NCBI GenBank assembly: GCA_029465975.1 | Contig: CM055753.1 | Span: 7,276,821 to 7,340,820 of the forward strand | Direction of reading: 5' to 3' | Source of the DNA: Dallia pectoralis | Taxonomy: Eukaryota > Chordata > Actinopteri > Esociformes > Umbridae | DNA: 64,000 nt | Shown: piece by piece, positions 1-11,690 of the stretch | Layout of the letters: the number at the start of each line of letters is the position of its first letter | How positions within the stretch are numbered: position 1 is the first letter of the stretch | Made by a program: the position numbers and the translations under genes | The notes under the pieces: generated by a model | The model's database searches: none | What the model saw: the letters and a program-made list of their open reading frames with translations, nothing else | What the model was told of the DNA's origin: nothing

Positions 1-9
1 TATATGAGG

Positions 10-96
<87 letters not shown>

Positions 97-205
97 GTGT
101 GTGTGTATATGAGGTGTGTGTATATGAGGTGTGTGTGTGTGTGTATGAGGTGTGTGTGTGTGTGTGTGTGTATATGAGGTGTGTGTGTGTGTGTGTGTGT
201 ATATG

Positions 206-240
<35 letters not shown>

Positions 241-332
241 AGGTGTGTGTGTGTGTGTGTATATGAGGTGTGTGTGTGTGTGTGTGTATATGAGGTGTGT
301 GTGTGTATATGAGGTGTGTGTGTGTATATGAG

Positions 333-363
<31 letters not shown>

Positions 364-446
364 AGGTGTGTGTGTGTGTATGAGGTGTGTGTGTGTATAT
401 GAGGTGTGTGTGTAGAGATTTGGTGTGTGTGTGTATAGATTAGATG
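1..446. repeat. TG-rich compound microsatellite, upstream clasp2 intron
   Basis: Long runs of TG are interrupted at irregular spacing by the spacer tatatgagg, so the tract is a compound micro/minisatellite. It fills the intron upstream of the first visible clasp2 exon. The open frame reading Cys-Val repeats through it is an artefact of the dinucleotide repeat. Confidence 0.95.
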
Positions 447-482
447 TGTGTGTGTGAATACTAATTCGTTGGTGTTTTATAG

Positions 483-3400
483 TGCGTTTGACTACGACAC
501 AGAGAACATGAACTCAGAGGACATCTACAGCAGTCTGAGAGGCGTTACCGAGGCCATCCAGAACTTTTCTGTCCGCAGCCAGGAAGACATGAACGAGCCA
601 ATCAGGCGGAGAGAAGGCGAGGAGGTGTGTCTATTCAGATCCTACAACATGACAGGATGTCTTATGGCAGCTTTTTGTCTCCATATTTATTATTTTTTGT
701 TGGGATTCCAGAGCTAAGACTCTGCAAATGTGTAAACACACACACACACACACATATGTCCTTGCTACACCAGATATGTCATGTTTTCCATTGTGTGTGA
801 AGTGTGTGTGATTGATTTACACTGAACAGTAATAAATATATACCTTTGTTAGGAGCCTGTCAGGACATTAACTGACAGCTTTAATTGAAAATTAAATTAG
901 AATCATTAACATAAAAAAATCCTAGATTGAAAACAGAGTTGTTGTTGTTTACCAAATTAGATTCCCAGTGCATAATGTGTGCTTTGAATTAGTGTCTTTG
1001 CTATTCTTGTACTATCTTCGGTGACCTGTATTTTCAGAAGGCCCTGAGTATTGATGCCTGTTTTGATGTACAATGTGTGACACATCACTAATATCGGCCA
1101 TCATTCTAAAACCTGAGCGTGTTTTAGAAACAAGAAACAACTTTTAACATAATCTCTTCACGATTCACCCTGTTAACAAACGTTTTGAACATATGTTCAC
1201 CATGTGACTCTGTCATGTAACCCACCATGTGTCATGTAACTCATGTGTCATGTGACTCACCCTGATGTGCCCCGTCTTTCTCTCAGGGGGGAGGCACCAG
1301 CTCTGACCAGGTGGACGGGGGTCGTACAGCTCTGGATAATAAGACGTCTCTCCTCAACACCCCCCTGCTCTCCTCTTCTCCCCGGGGGTCCAGAGACCTC
1401 TTTACGGACTCCCCCCTCAAACACAGCTTCAAAGATAGTTCGCTGGATGAGTCAGACCAGCAAACTGATGGTACGCATAACTCACCTGAATATACACACA
1501 ACACACTCGTACACATAGACACAACTCACCTGAATATACACACAACACACTCGTACAAAGACACAACTCACCTGAATATACACACGACACACTCGTACAT
1601 AGACACAACTCACCTGAATATACACACAACACACTCGTACAAAGACACAACTCACCTGAATATATACACACAACACACTCGTACATAGACACAACTCACC
1701 TGAATATACACACAACACACTCGTACATAGACACAACTCACCTGAATGTACACACAACACACTCGTACATTGACACAAATCACCTGAATATACACACAAC
1801 ACACTCGTACATAGACACAACTCACCTGAATATACACACAACACACTCGTACATAGACACAACTCACCTGAATATACACACAACATACTCGTACATAGAC
1901 ACAACTCACTTGTTCATAGACACAACACACTCGTTCATTCACACGCAATATGCTCGTACATTGACAATCAGTATCTGTGTCTCAACCTGTATTTGCTGTT
2001 GCCCCTGACAGACAGCCAATCGGAGCTGGTGTCCGAGCTTCTGAAAGAGCTGTCCAATCACAATGAGCGCGTCGAGGAGAGGAAGGCAGCACTGTGTGAG
2101 CTCCTAAAGCTGATTCGTGAAAACACATTGCAGATCTCCTGGGATGAACACTTCAAAACCATCCTTCTGTTACTACTGGAGACACTGGGAGACCGAGAGG
2201 TACATACATTCATACACACATATACACACACACACCCCAAGCATATTCATACAATAAGAACTCACACCGAACACATACACACAACAAACACACAAACTAG
2301 GGATGTACTGATTAACTAATATCCTTTTTTTTTCTTCAAAAAAGTTGTTGAGTACGTTAGGCCATGAGACCTCACCGTAATTTTGTCTCAAATGAACTTT
2401 CTTACAAAAAATGTTGTAGGACAATTGATGCATCCCCTGCTTACATGTAGAACTCTTTAAAAAGCCCCTGGTTTCTCTCTCTCACCCCACTCTCACACCC
2501 CGCCCTCTGTCTCGTTTTCACACCCCACTCTCACACCCTGCTCTCTCTTTCTCTCACCCCTCCCTGCAGCATCTGATTCGGGCGTTGGCCTTGCGTGTAT
2601 TGAGGGAGATTCTGAGCCACCAGCCCTGGAGGTTTAAGAACTATGCTGAACTCACCATAATGAAAGCCCTGGAGGCACACAAGGACCCACACAAAGAGGT
2701 ACCAGCACACACAATCCGTGGTACACACACTCTGTATAACGCAAACAATGTTATAATCTCTTTCACGTACATGTTCAGATGCCCTCAGGTGGGTTCTGTC
2801 TGTCTATGTCATCAGAGCGCTATGTAACAGTCACTAGACTCTGGTTATGTAACCCTGTGGGTCCAGTGTATGTAACAGTCACTAGACTCTGGTTCTGTAA
2901 CCCTGTGGGTCCAGTGTATGTAACAGTCACTAGACTCTGGTTCTGTGACACTGTGGCCCCAGTGTATGTAACAGTCACTAGACTCTGGTTATGTAACCCT
3001 GTGGGTCCAGTGTATGTAACAGTCACTAGACTCTGGTTCTGTAACCCTGTGGGTCCAGTGTATGTAACAGTCACTAGACTCTGGTTCTGTGACACTGTGG
3101 CCCCAGTGTATGTAACAGTCACTAGACTCTGGTTATGTAACCCTGTGGGTCCAGTGTATGTAACAGTCACTAGACTCTGGTTCTGTAACCCTGTGGGTCC
3201 AGTGTATGTAACAGTCACTAGACTCTGGTTCTGTAACCCTGTGGGTCCAGTGTATGTAACAGTCACTAGACTCTGGTTCTGTAACCCTGTAGGTCCTGTG
3301 TAGGTAACAGTCACTAGACTCTGGTTCTGTAACCCTGTGGGTCCTGTGTATGTAACATTCACTAGACTCTGGTTCTGTAACCCTGTAGGTCCTGTGTAGG

Positions 3401-4179
3401 TAACAGTCACTAGACTCTGGTTCTGTAACCCTGTGGGTCCTGTGTATGTAACATTCACTAGACTCTGGTTCTGTAACCCTGTGGGTCCTGTGTATGTAAC
3501 AGTCAGTAGACTCTGGTTCTCTAACCCTGTGTTGTCCCGTGTTCAGGTGGTGCGTGCTGCCGAGGAGACTGCGTCCATGCTGGCGTCGTCCATCAGTCCA
3601 GACCAGTGTATCAAGGTGCTGTGTCCCATCATCCAGTCAGCTGACTACCCCATCAACCTGGCAGCCATCAAGATGCAGACTAAAGTCATAGAGAGGGTTC
3701 CCCGTGAAGGACTCCACAGCATGCTGCCAGAGATCGTCCCGGGACTCATACAGGTAACACACACACACAGGTTTATAACTTCTAACCCACTGGATTATGC
3801 AGGTCAATAACGCCTGTAATTTATGTCATCCCCTGCAGGGTTATGACAACTCGGAGAGCAGCGTGAGGAAGGCTTGTGTCTTCTGTCTGGTGGCCCTCTA
3901 TGCAGTCATAGGAGAGGAACTAAAACCTCACCTTAACCAACTGTCCGGCAGCAAGGTGAGTGGCCACGCCCATTTCTGACTAACCACATCCACCAACTCC
4001 GTGTCAACCAATAGACTGGAATAGGAAATGATAAACCACGACATTAAATGTTAGCGAATCAGGAGACAGCCCTGTAACCAACCCCTCTGTTCTTTCTTCA
4101 GTTGAAGTTGTTGAATCTGTACATCAAGCGGGCCCAGTCGGGCTCCAGTGGTGGAGATCCCTCAGCAGACAACCTATAG
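483..4179 (+). CDS. clasp2: CLASP2, C-terminal seven coding exons (5' part outside window)
   Basis: CLIP-associating protein 2 binds microtubule plus ends, promotes rescue and links them to CLIP-170, cortical LL5beta and kinetochores. Coding exons: 483-624, 1287-1470, 2012-2199, 2570-2698, 3547-3753, 3839-3955 and 4102-4179 (stop TAG). All have AG acceptors and GT donors and join in one frame, giving the last 347 residues. Visible landmarks include FDYDTENMNSEDIYSSLRG, ELLKELSNHNERVEERK, EHFKTILLLLLETLGD, CIKVLCPIIQSADYPINLA and LKLLNLYIKRAQSG. This is the C-terminal HEAT/TOG-like domain that binds CLIPs and cortical partners. CLASP2 is preferred over CLASP1 because ubp1, pdcd6ip and arpp21 follow, and because the tail (NSESSVRKACVFCLVA, then a Gly/Ser-rich end) resembles CLASP2. 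Paralogue choice is from memory, not a tree. Introns 2 and 4 carry large tandem arrays. Confidence 0.93.
1471..1930. repeat. ~42-bp minisatellite starting at a clasp2 5' splice site
   Basis: About ten copies of a unit near 42 bp, containing aactcacctgaatata and acacactcgtac, start at the first base of the intron after the exon ending 1470. The true donor reads gtacgcataactcacctg, and each later unit restarts with gtac followed by the same aactcacctg core. Later units degrade towards 1925. Long minus-strand frames here are repeat artefacts. Confidence 0.92.
2821..3540. repeat. 48-bp minisatellite in clasp2 intron, ~15 copies
   Basis: A 48-bp unit (core gtaacagtcactagactctg) is repeated about fifteen times in direct orientation. 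It ends just before the polypyrimidine-poor acceptor at 3546. Because 48 is a multiple of three, stop-free frames of 174-212 codons run through it on both strands; these are not genes. Two unit variants (ggttctgtaaccctg and ggttctgtgacactg) alternate in a higher-order pattern in the first half. Confidence 0.95.
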
Positions 4180-4680
4180 AAGACAACCGGAGAACTGCAC
4201 TCCCCGGAGACTTTTATCACCCCACCCGTGGACACACACTCCTACATTGATGCACAAAGTCAAACACACTCATGCTTTTCTTGAACACACACGCACGCAC
4301 ACATTTGCTTAAATGAACTCTCATGCTTATTCCTACACCACGTATACATAGACATGATGTTACGGAGACTGCCTGACACACCCCCTGTCAGGGACAGCGC
4401 CTCCATGTCGCCTGCTGCAATGGGCCGTAGGAGATGCGGAGCAGGCGAGTGAGGTGCTGTAGCCCTGCCCTGACAGGTGTTGTAGACCCACCCCTTTGAG
4501 GCTCACCCCTGACCTACACTCTCTCACACACACACACCCTCTGACCGCCTGATCCACTCTGATGCCTCAGCACTAACATATTAACTTCCTGGGCTCGGGA
4601 GGGGAGGGGCCAGAACGTCAGCAGGATGTAGCCACACCCCCTAGAAATGACAGATTGGTGGAAGGGAACTAAAGAGCGTA

Positions 4681-4760
4681 TAGAGGGGCGAGTATTCTGT
4701 TAGAGGGGCGAGTATTCTGTTAGAGGGGCGAGTATTCTGTTAGAGGGGCGAGTATTCTGT
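4681..4760. repeat. Four perfect 20-bp tandem repeats in clasp2 3' UTR
   Basis: The unit tagaggggcgagtattctgt occurs four times head to tail with no mismatch. Perfect identity implies recent expansion or ongoing homogenisation. It would be transcribed as part of the clasp2 3' UTR. Confidence 0.97.
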
Positions 4761-5629
4761 GTGTGGCCAAGGGAGAGTGAAAGGGAACATGTCTGTGGTC
4801 AGCAGTTGACTGGATTTCAATTCATGAAATGTCTTTAGTGGCGTCCTAGTCCCTATGTAGAGCAACAGATGCATCATCCCAGCATATTGGCTCTTATCCA
4901 ACTGGAAAAGGAGCACGGTGCAATTTTAACCAGAGGCATTCTGTCCATCAAACGGTGCTGCTTTCTCCCCCAGCTCCCCACCCCCATCCCGGCCTGGGAA
5001 TATGGTACGACCTGCCCTGCGAAACACTAGTGCTCATAAGCAGGTAACAGTAGGACATAACTGCTTGTAGCAGCTACATCAGCGGTTATGTAGTGAGCGT
5101 GAGGTTATGTGCTTGGCTATGCATGACGATTTCAACAGCAACTTTTCATCCAGAGGCTGTTTACTGTCCCAGGGGGTAAAACTGAAGTTGATAATGTCCA
5201 ACCCTTTCAGAGATGTCCACCTTACTGTCCACTGCCTCTGGCCAGATACTAATTTACATAAAGTACGACCAGACCTTGCTTATTATAATTAACCAGTGGA
5301 TATGTATCTATATATGATATTATAAAAACAGAATAATATCTCATGTTATATAGGAGAGCCCCAGAAGCGCGTGTGTGCTCTGACTTCTGGTCTGTTTTCT
5401 GTTTCGTGTGTCCTAGGCTCTTTCTCGCGTTGGTTTCTCTCCGAGGAGAAATGTGTAGAAATGTATTATTTACGGATCTGAGGAACTGTTGTCAGTTTCC
5501 CCACTCTTCTCCCTTATCTCTTCGGCGTCCTCTTGTTGTCCTTTTCTCCTTTTTGTGAGTAACTTTCTAGTTTCCACTGTGTTGCTTTCCTTGGTGCATT
5601 TACAAAGCTGTGCTTAAAATGAAATGAAC

Positions 5630-5635
5630 AATAAA
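5630..5635 (+). terminator. clasp2: Poly(A) signal, clasp2
   Basis: A canonical AATAAA lies 1.45 kb after the stop codon in an A-rich context (aacaataaagaaaa). It is the first strong signal in the downstream sequence; cleavage would fall near 5650-5660. Confidence 0.6.
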
Positions 5636-5655
5636 GAAAATCTGTACAGACCACA

Positions 5656-7020
5656 ACACAGTTTCTGTCTGTTACCGGGAGGAACAGCTGCTCGCTGTCA
5701 CACACACACACACACCTAACAAATAATTCCAATGGAAAAAAGTGTTGCCCTTACTGCTTGATGTTAATCTCTTCATTCTTACCTTTAAACCTAGTCTCAA
5801 ACCTGACCCCAAGTACCCTGTATTTCACATGGTTTAACAGTTATTTCTACATAGAATGCATAGGCCATGTAAACGACATGGACACTCACTGCTTGTGCCA
5901 CTCTGACCTGCAGTAGGATGGCAGTGGAGGCATTGTGGACGGACCATCTGACCCTCCCATGGTAGGCTGCTAGAAAATGAATCCCTCAACTGAAAAATTG
6001 CGAAATCTGCTTTACAATCAAATTTTTTTTAGAGGATCTACTTGTCTTTCCAAAACATCTCAGTTGGGTTTAGATGTGGACATTTACCAGGACTAAAACG
6101 ATTGTGTTTTATAACACGTTGCAAGAGGACGACACCTTTCAGAGAAGACAAACTTGTGTGATCAGAAGGCTTTTGAATATAAATTACACAAACGGAAGAT
6201 TCCGTAAACAGCTGCCTGGGAGGATTGTTTAATATATGATTAAATGGCTTCCAAACCTACAACCTCCTGGGTTCCCATACGATAATCCCACACCACAAAC
6301 CTCTCACCCAGCCCCCCTGCGGTCATTTGCCCCTGACTCTTGTAACAACATCAGCTGCTACAACATGAGTGTCACAGGGACATTATCAGTGTGCTTGGCT
6401 TAACATTTGATGCCTTCATCCTCTTTTAGATACAGCAGATGCTCCAATGAATGAACAAATCTAATATCACATTATGGAAAAGAAGTTTATGCTCGGCAGT
6501 GTGTCTAAACATGGAAGCTATTGAATATATATTTTCAAATTTATATATATAAAAATACCTGAAATATTTAAAAACACAAAGATATATATAGCTCTGTGTT
6601 TTATTGGACCAGCAGCATCTCCAGCCATAAGCTTAACCATTAAGACTGGGCACGACTGTTTCAGAACATTGTGTTTCTTTTGAAATTCCACATGTGGACA
6701 GGCTGTTGAAAACAGAACGTGGCTTTTTTTTAACTGTTAGTTGTAGGGATTCAATATAAGGCGGGTAGTTGTGGTTTGATCCATACACCCGTCTAGAAAT
6801 GTTTCACTATAATGTAAAAACACAATATCCGAGACGAGCTAGTAGCACAGAGCAGATCCGGTCGCAATAGTGTCAATAGTGTTTGGCGCACCAGTAGGTC
6901 TTGAACCCTAAATCAGAGCATTTGTGTACTGTAATTGTCAACACATGAGTTCTCTGAACTGGTTACATTATGTTTTATAACGTCAATGTTTAGACCAACC
7001 CGACGACGATATCTTCCCGG
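5656..7020. other. Intergenic, clasp2 to ubp1
   Basis: AT-rich intergenic sequence. I see no coding exon, RNA gene or recognisable transposon. A short (TA)n tract lies near 6540-6590. Confidence 0.5.
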
Positions 7021-7487
7021 GAGCTCATTGGCCCAGCAGCCTGCGTTCGACTCTAAAGCAGAATTCTGATTGGCCCAGCGACGCCGTGGCGTCTCCCCTG
7101 CGGTTGGCGATTTTGCGCGAGGGCACGGCAGTCTGATTAGAAGCCATGTTCGTGCTGCTCTCTGCTTCCGCCACTCCACTGGTTTTGAAATACTTTTATT
7201 TAACCTGCCGGGAACTGTAGCCTGGTCACAGGAGTGCGCGATGAAAAAGGGAGAGAGGTTTCGGAGAGCACAGGAAGCGCTGCCACACGCTTCGATTTCC
7301 GCATAGGAGGATTCAAAAGATCCGTGAATCAAACGCAGGTGAAGTTTGCTAATGCTACTAGCCTGCTAATGCTAGTTGGCTAATCCCAGCGGACCTTTGC
7401 TTGTGTGATTGCGGGTGTGCGGACTGTCAACAACATCTCTCCCTGCATTTACGTAATGTTGCTAGTTAGCTAGGTAGGTGTCTAGCT
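7021..7487 (+). promoter_or_regulatory. ubp1: Putative ubp1 promoter with two inverted CCAAT boxes
   Basis: A locally GC-richer stretch precedes the ubp1 5' exon. It holds two ATTGG elements (inverted CCAAT boxes) at 7027-7031 and 7069-7073, 42 bp apart in the same context (attggccca). That arrangement is typical of NF-Y-driven, TATA-less promoters. No TATA box is obvious. The transcription start was not located. Confidence 0.45.
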
Positions 7488-7558
7488 ATGGCTGGGCTCG
7501 AAAACAGGATGCGGCGACGTGCCATCTCGCCGACTACATTGAGTTTTGAGGACTGCAA
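7488..7558 (+). other. ubp1: Putative ubp1 5' exon with in-frame upstream ATG
   Basis: An ATG at 7488 opens a 23-codon frame (MAGLENRMRRRAISPTTLSF onward) ending at a good donor, gtgagt, at 7559. Spliced to the acceptor before 7877, the frame continues without a stop through 33 more codons into the conventional start MAWVLKMD at 7977. The result would be a ubp1 protein with 57 extra N-terminal residues. Alternatively it is simply a 5' UTR exon and the frame is chance; GC-rich sequence makes 57 stop-free codons unremarkable. Confidence 0.5.
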
Positions 7559-7976
7559 GTGAGTTAACCAGCACTAGATGGCTATTTACTAGTGACCCAA
7601 CGTTAAATGAGGTTTTGGTTAGCTAAGTTGGCTAACTTGCCAGTAAAAATACATATCAGCCATGATACGAAACATTGTATGCCGATATATGGTCGCATGT
7701 CGACTTTGATCGCTATCTTCTTTAAATACCTATTTAAACAGTCGGGCGGTGCTAAAGTTAACTAGTTAATTTGCTCCACTGGATATATACTAGCCAAAAC
7801 ACCAGTAGCTGACACCGTAATGAAGTAGCTAACACAAGAACAAGATTGCTAACTTCCTATCTTCCTCATCTCTCAGTCCGCCAACAGTGGTTTATTCGCC
7901 CGTTAGCTGCGGTCCCTTCCCCGAAGGCAAGCTGGCGGCCCTTAGGCTAGAGGCAGAGGACAAGGAACTGGGTGCC

Positions 7977-10900
7977 ATGGCCTGGGTGCTGAAGATGGAT
8001 GATGCCGCAATCGAGTCGGGTTTGGTGCACGATTTCGATGCCAGTCTCTCGGGCATCGGGCAAGAGCTGGGGGCTGGCGCATACAGTATGAGGTTAGAGA
8101 TTAGTATGTGTTGTATATGTCATTTAGCTCAGTTTGGTCTGTATACTGGATGGAAGTTGCACGCTGTCACTTTCCGAAACCCTGCACTTTGATAAGCCCA
8201 TTTCCCCTGTGTGTGTTTTTTTGTTTTATGAGTGAGTTGGATCGATGGAGAGTGTCACAGCAGGCTGCTGTTGAGGACCAGGCTTAAATACCCAACCTGA
8301 CACCGAGGGGGGAGGGGTAATATATAAACCATAGGCACTGTACAGGAAGGATGTGGCCATATGTACTCCCTGCCTACAGGAAACATCAGATGTATTTCGT
8401 TTCCTATATATCTGGCTGATATTGGTGTTCTGTAGTCAGTCACAAGTGTTTACTCTGAGAACTGTTGCTGTGTGTATTGCTACCTGCCAGTAGGAGCGCT
8501 GTATATGTGATTCTTCTATTCAAGTGTCGTCACATCCAAGCAATCAGTTAGTTAACGGATTAACCAGTAACTAGCTATGTGATCATTTAGCGAATGTTTA
8601 AAAAAACTTGCTTACCTGTTAATCGGTCGTCTCATTGGCTTTAATGCTTCGACGGACTGGATGAGTATGGCCCTAATGTCCAAACTGCTATTACAGCATG
8701 GTAGTTTTGACCATGCATCATTTGATATAGTGCTGACGTGTCCGCCCATTAACAGTTGACAGTTGTATATGATTTCTTTCATAATAGTGTGAAGCCTGAC
8801 CTGTCCATTTGTGTCCTGTTGGAGCAGATATTATTAATGAATCATTTTTTATTATTAATGATTGATGTTTTTTTTTTTTTTATATTTTCTAAAAACAACA
8901 AAAGATTTGAATAGTGCAAAATTATCACTTCACTAATATCGGCATCACAACTACATGTCACCTACAACTACATTTTGTAACGACAAACAATCAGGAACAT
9001 AAAACACACACACAATGTTATGAAACATCCCCTCGTTGTCACAGCGACATACGTGTGGTTACAATCGACATTCTGATTCATACAAGCAAGAAGGATATTT
9101 ACAACTTAGGGGTTAAGCTTGTGATATAACTTACAATTGCGGTTAGTTTTAGATTTGGTGTTACTTTGTGTGTCGGGTTTTGTGTCTGAGAGTTCACAGG
9201 GACCTGATTTTCCAAAATGATCGATCTAGATTTCTCTTTACCTAGGAGTTGTCAGTTGTCCCGTTTAGCTGTTTTTTTTTTTTTTTTTTTAATCAAACAT
9301 GTGTAATGCATTTTTGTAGTGTGTGTGTCTGTCCGTCCCATCTTTGGAGAGCAGCTGTCCTCCGTAGGAACAGAATGTTTCAGTTTGTCAGTGGAGCTGG
9401 CTCCTCGTGTGTCATGAAGCAGATGCAGTTTCCTTGGCAGCAGGGCTGAGTCGTGCAGTGGCTCTGCGACTGGCATGCCAGGCAGGGGGCATTGGGGCTG
9501 GGTTAGGGTGGGACACCGGGAATACTGTACTCTTTCTGCAGCAGCTGAGACGTGGTCTGTTCCAGTATTTCAAATCATGGGTCATTTATATTGTGCTAAT
9601 ATTATTATCTCTCGGCTCATTGTTTCTGTATATACTAACTACCATTCAGAAGTTCTGGGTCACGTAGAAATGTTCTTGTTTTTGAGAAGCAAAATGGTCT
9701 GTCAATTAAAAGAACATTTTAAAAGGCTAATCAATAATGAGAAAACCCTTGTGCAAATTTGTTAGCGCAGCAGAATAATGTTGTGCTGATTTAAAGAAGC
9801 AATAAAACGGTTCTTCTCCAAGGCTAGTTCAGTATTTAAATCATCGGCAGTTGTAGGTTCAATTAAAGGCTCAAAATCGCCAAAAACGTGCTCTGAGAAA
9901 TTAAGGCTAATCCATTCAAGAAAGGGAATATCTCATACAATGATGCGTGCTACATTATTCACCAAACAGCGCAAAATATCTCTAACCAGAATAGAAAGAG
10001 TGGAAGGACCCTGTGCACAACTCGCAAGAGGACAAATACATGAGAATGTCTAGTTTGAGAAACCGAAGCCTCAAGTCATTAACTGGCATCTTCATTATAT
10101 AGTACCTGCAAAACACAAGTCTCAACGTCAACAGTAAACAGGATGCTGGCCTTCTAGACAGATTTCTTCCTCTGTCCAGTGTCTGTTTTCCTTTACCACT
10201 TTGTTCGGAATCTTTTTGTTTTATTTGCCAGTCTGAGATGTGGCTTTTCCTTTGCAACTCTACCTTAAAAAAATAAGGAATTGTAAAAGTAAACCCAGAG
10301 TTTTAAGCATAGTGTAGGTTATTGGTTTTCTCTTCACAGATCTGACATCATTACATTGATTTATTCTACTCCAGTGTACTGGGATCCTGTCACCTATCCA
10401 GTCCTGACAGGTTATAATTTCTGGGTAGTGTAGTTGTGAACCAGGTCTTAAAACCGTATGTGAGCTTCGTCTTCAGACTATCCACAACTCCTCAGACATT
10501 TTTACAGTGAACCTGAGCTGTTTTGGGGGGTGTGACCAGACAGACAGACACACACACGCCAGTCTGCACTCTGATCTTATGATGAACTGAGAACAGGCTG
10601 TCTGTCTACGTCTGCCTGGATCTGGTGCCAGGTGTGTGTGTGTGTCAGACTGGCATTTATTATAGAATGGAACAGTATTTTCTTGTAGGAACATTCCAAC
10701 AGCACCACTACAACAGAACACCTTCACCCTTGCTATAAAGGAGAAATACGCGTGTCTCTTGGGAAAGGCACTTCTCAATCGGAAGTCATGAAATGTGCAG
10801 GAGGGGGGTTAAATATGTACACTTAAAATCCGCTATAAAGGCACCAGGTACCTGTTTAGTATCGGTCTCCAATCAGGGCCAGATCACACGGGTCAAAGGT

Positions 10901-11656
10901 CACCAGGCAAGTGCATGGTTCTTCTACACTCTGGCTCCTCCCTGAGATTGGCCGGTGTATATGTGTGTGTTTTTAAAAGTCACCGGCAGGGAATTGACAA
11001 TGCCAACTTTCTCTATGCCCCTGCAGCGATGTGTTGGCGCTGCCCATCTTCAAACAGGAGGACTCCAGTCTTCCTCCAGACAGTGAGAGCAGCAGTGTGA
11101 ACCCTCCCTTCCAGTACGTTCTCTGTGCTGCCACCTCGCCCGCTGTTAAACTACACGAGGAGACGCTCACCTACCTGAACCAAGGTATGTCACACCTGTC
11201 AAGAAGAACTAGCCTGACAATGCTAACTGCACATGCGTCATCACCACCCTCACCAACTCACTACCACAACACGCTCAGTGTCTCAGATCCCCTCTCACTC
11301 TCTCTCTCTCCCCCCATCTCTCAGGCCAGTCTTATGAGATCCGTATGCTGGACAACCGAAAGCTGGACGAGTTACCGGAGATCAACAACCAGAGTATCAA
11401 GGTCAGACATGTTGTCACTGCAGCTTCTCTCTATATGTTGTTGCTTGCTGGTTGTTAGGCCCCTGTGAGGACAGCGTTTCATTTGTGTGTTTAGAGCATA
11501 GTCAGGGTGGTGTTCCACGACAGGAGGCTCCAGTACACGGAGCACCAACAGCTGGAGGGGTGGAAGTGGAATCGCCCCGGAGACCGGCTCCTAGACATCG
11601 GTAAGGACTGTGCGGTTGTGTTCTGTATCGATGATGTGGCAAGGGTGTGTGTTGCT

Positions 11657-11690
<34 letters not shown>

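Larger units (their letters stand above)
4180..5655 (+). other. clasp2: clasp2 3' UTR
   Basis: This is noncoding sequence after the clasp2 stop, ending shortly after an AATAAA at 5630-5635. No other gene-like frame is convincing here. It contains a short CA tract and four perfect 20-bp tandem copies at 4681-4760. UTR extent is inferred from the poly(A) signal only. Confidence 0.6.

Noticed and set aside
15..446. Open frame of Cys-Val repeats
   Set aside because: Direct translation of a TG microsatellite; no gene features.
2779..3458. Long frames on both strands (174 and 212 codons)
   Set aside because: Produced by a 48-bp tandem repeat whose period is a multiple of three; lies in a clasp2 intron.
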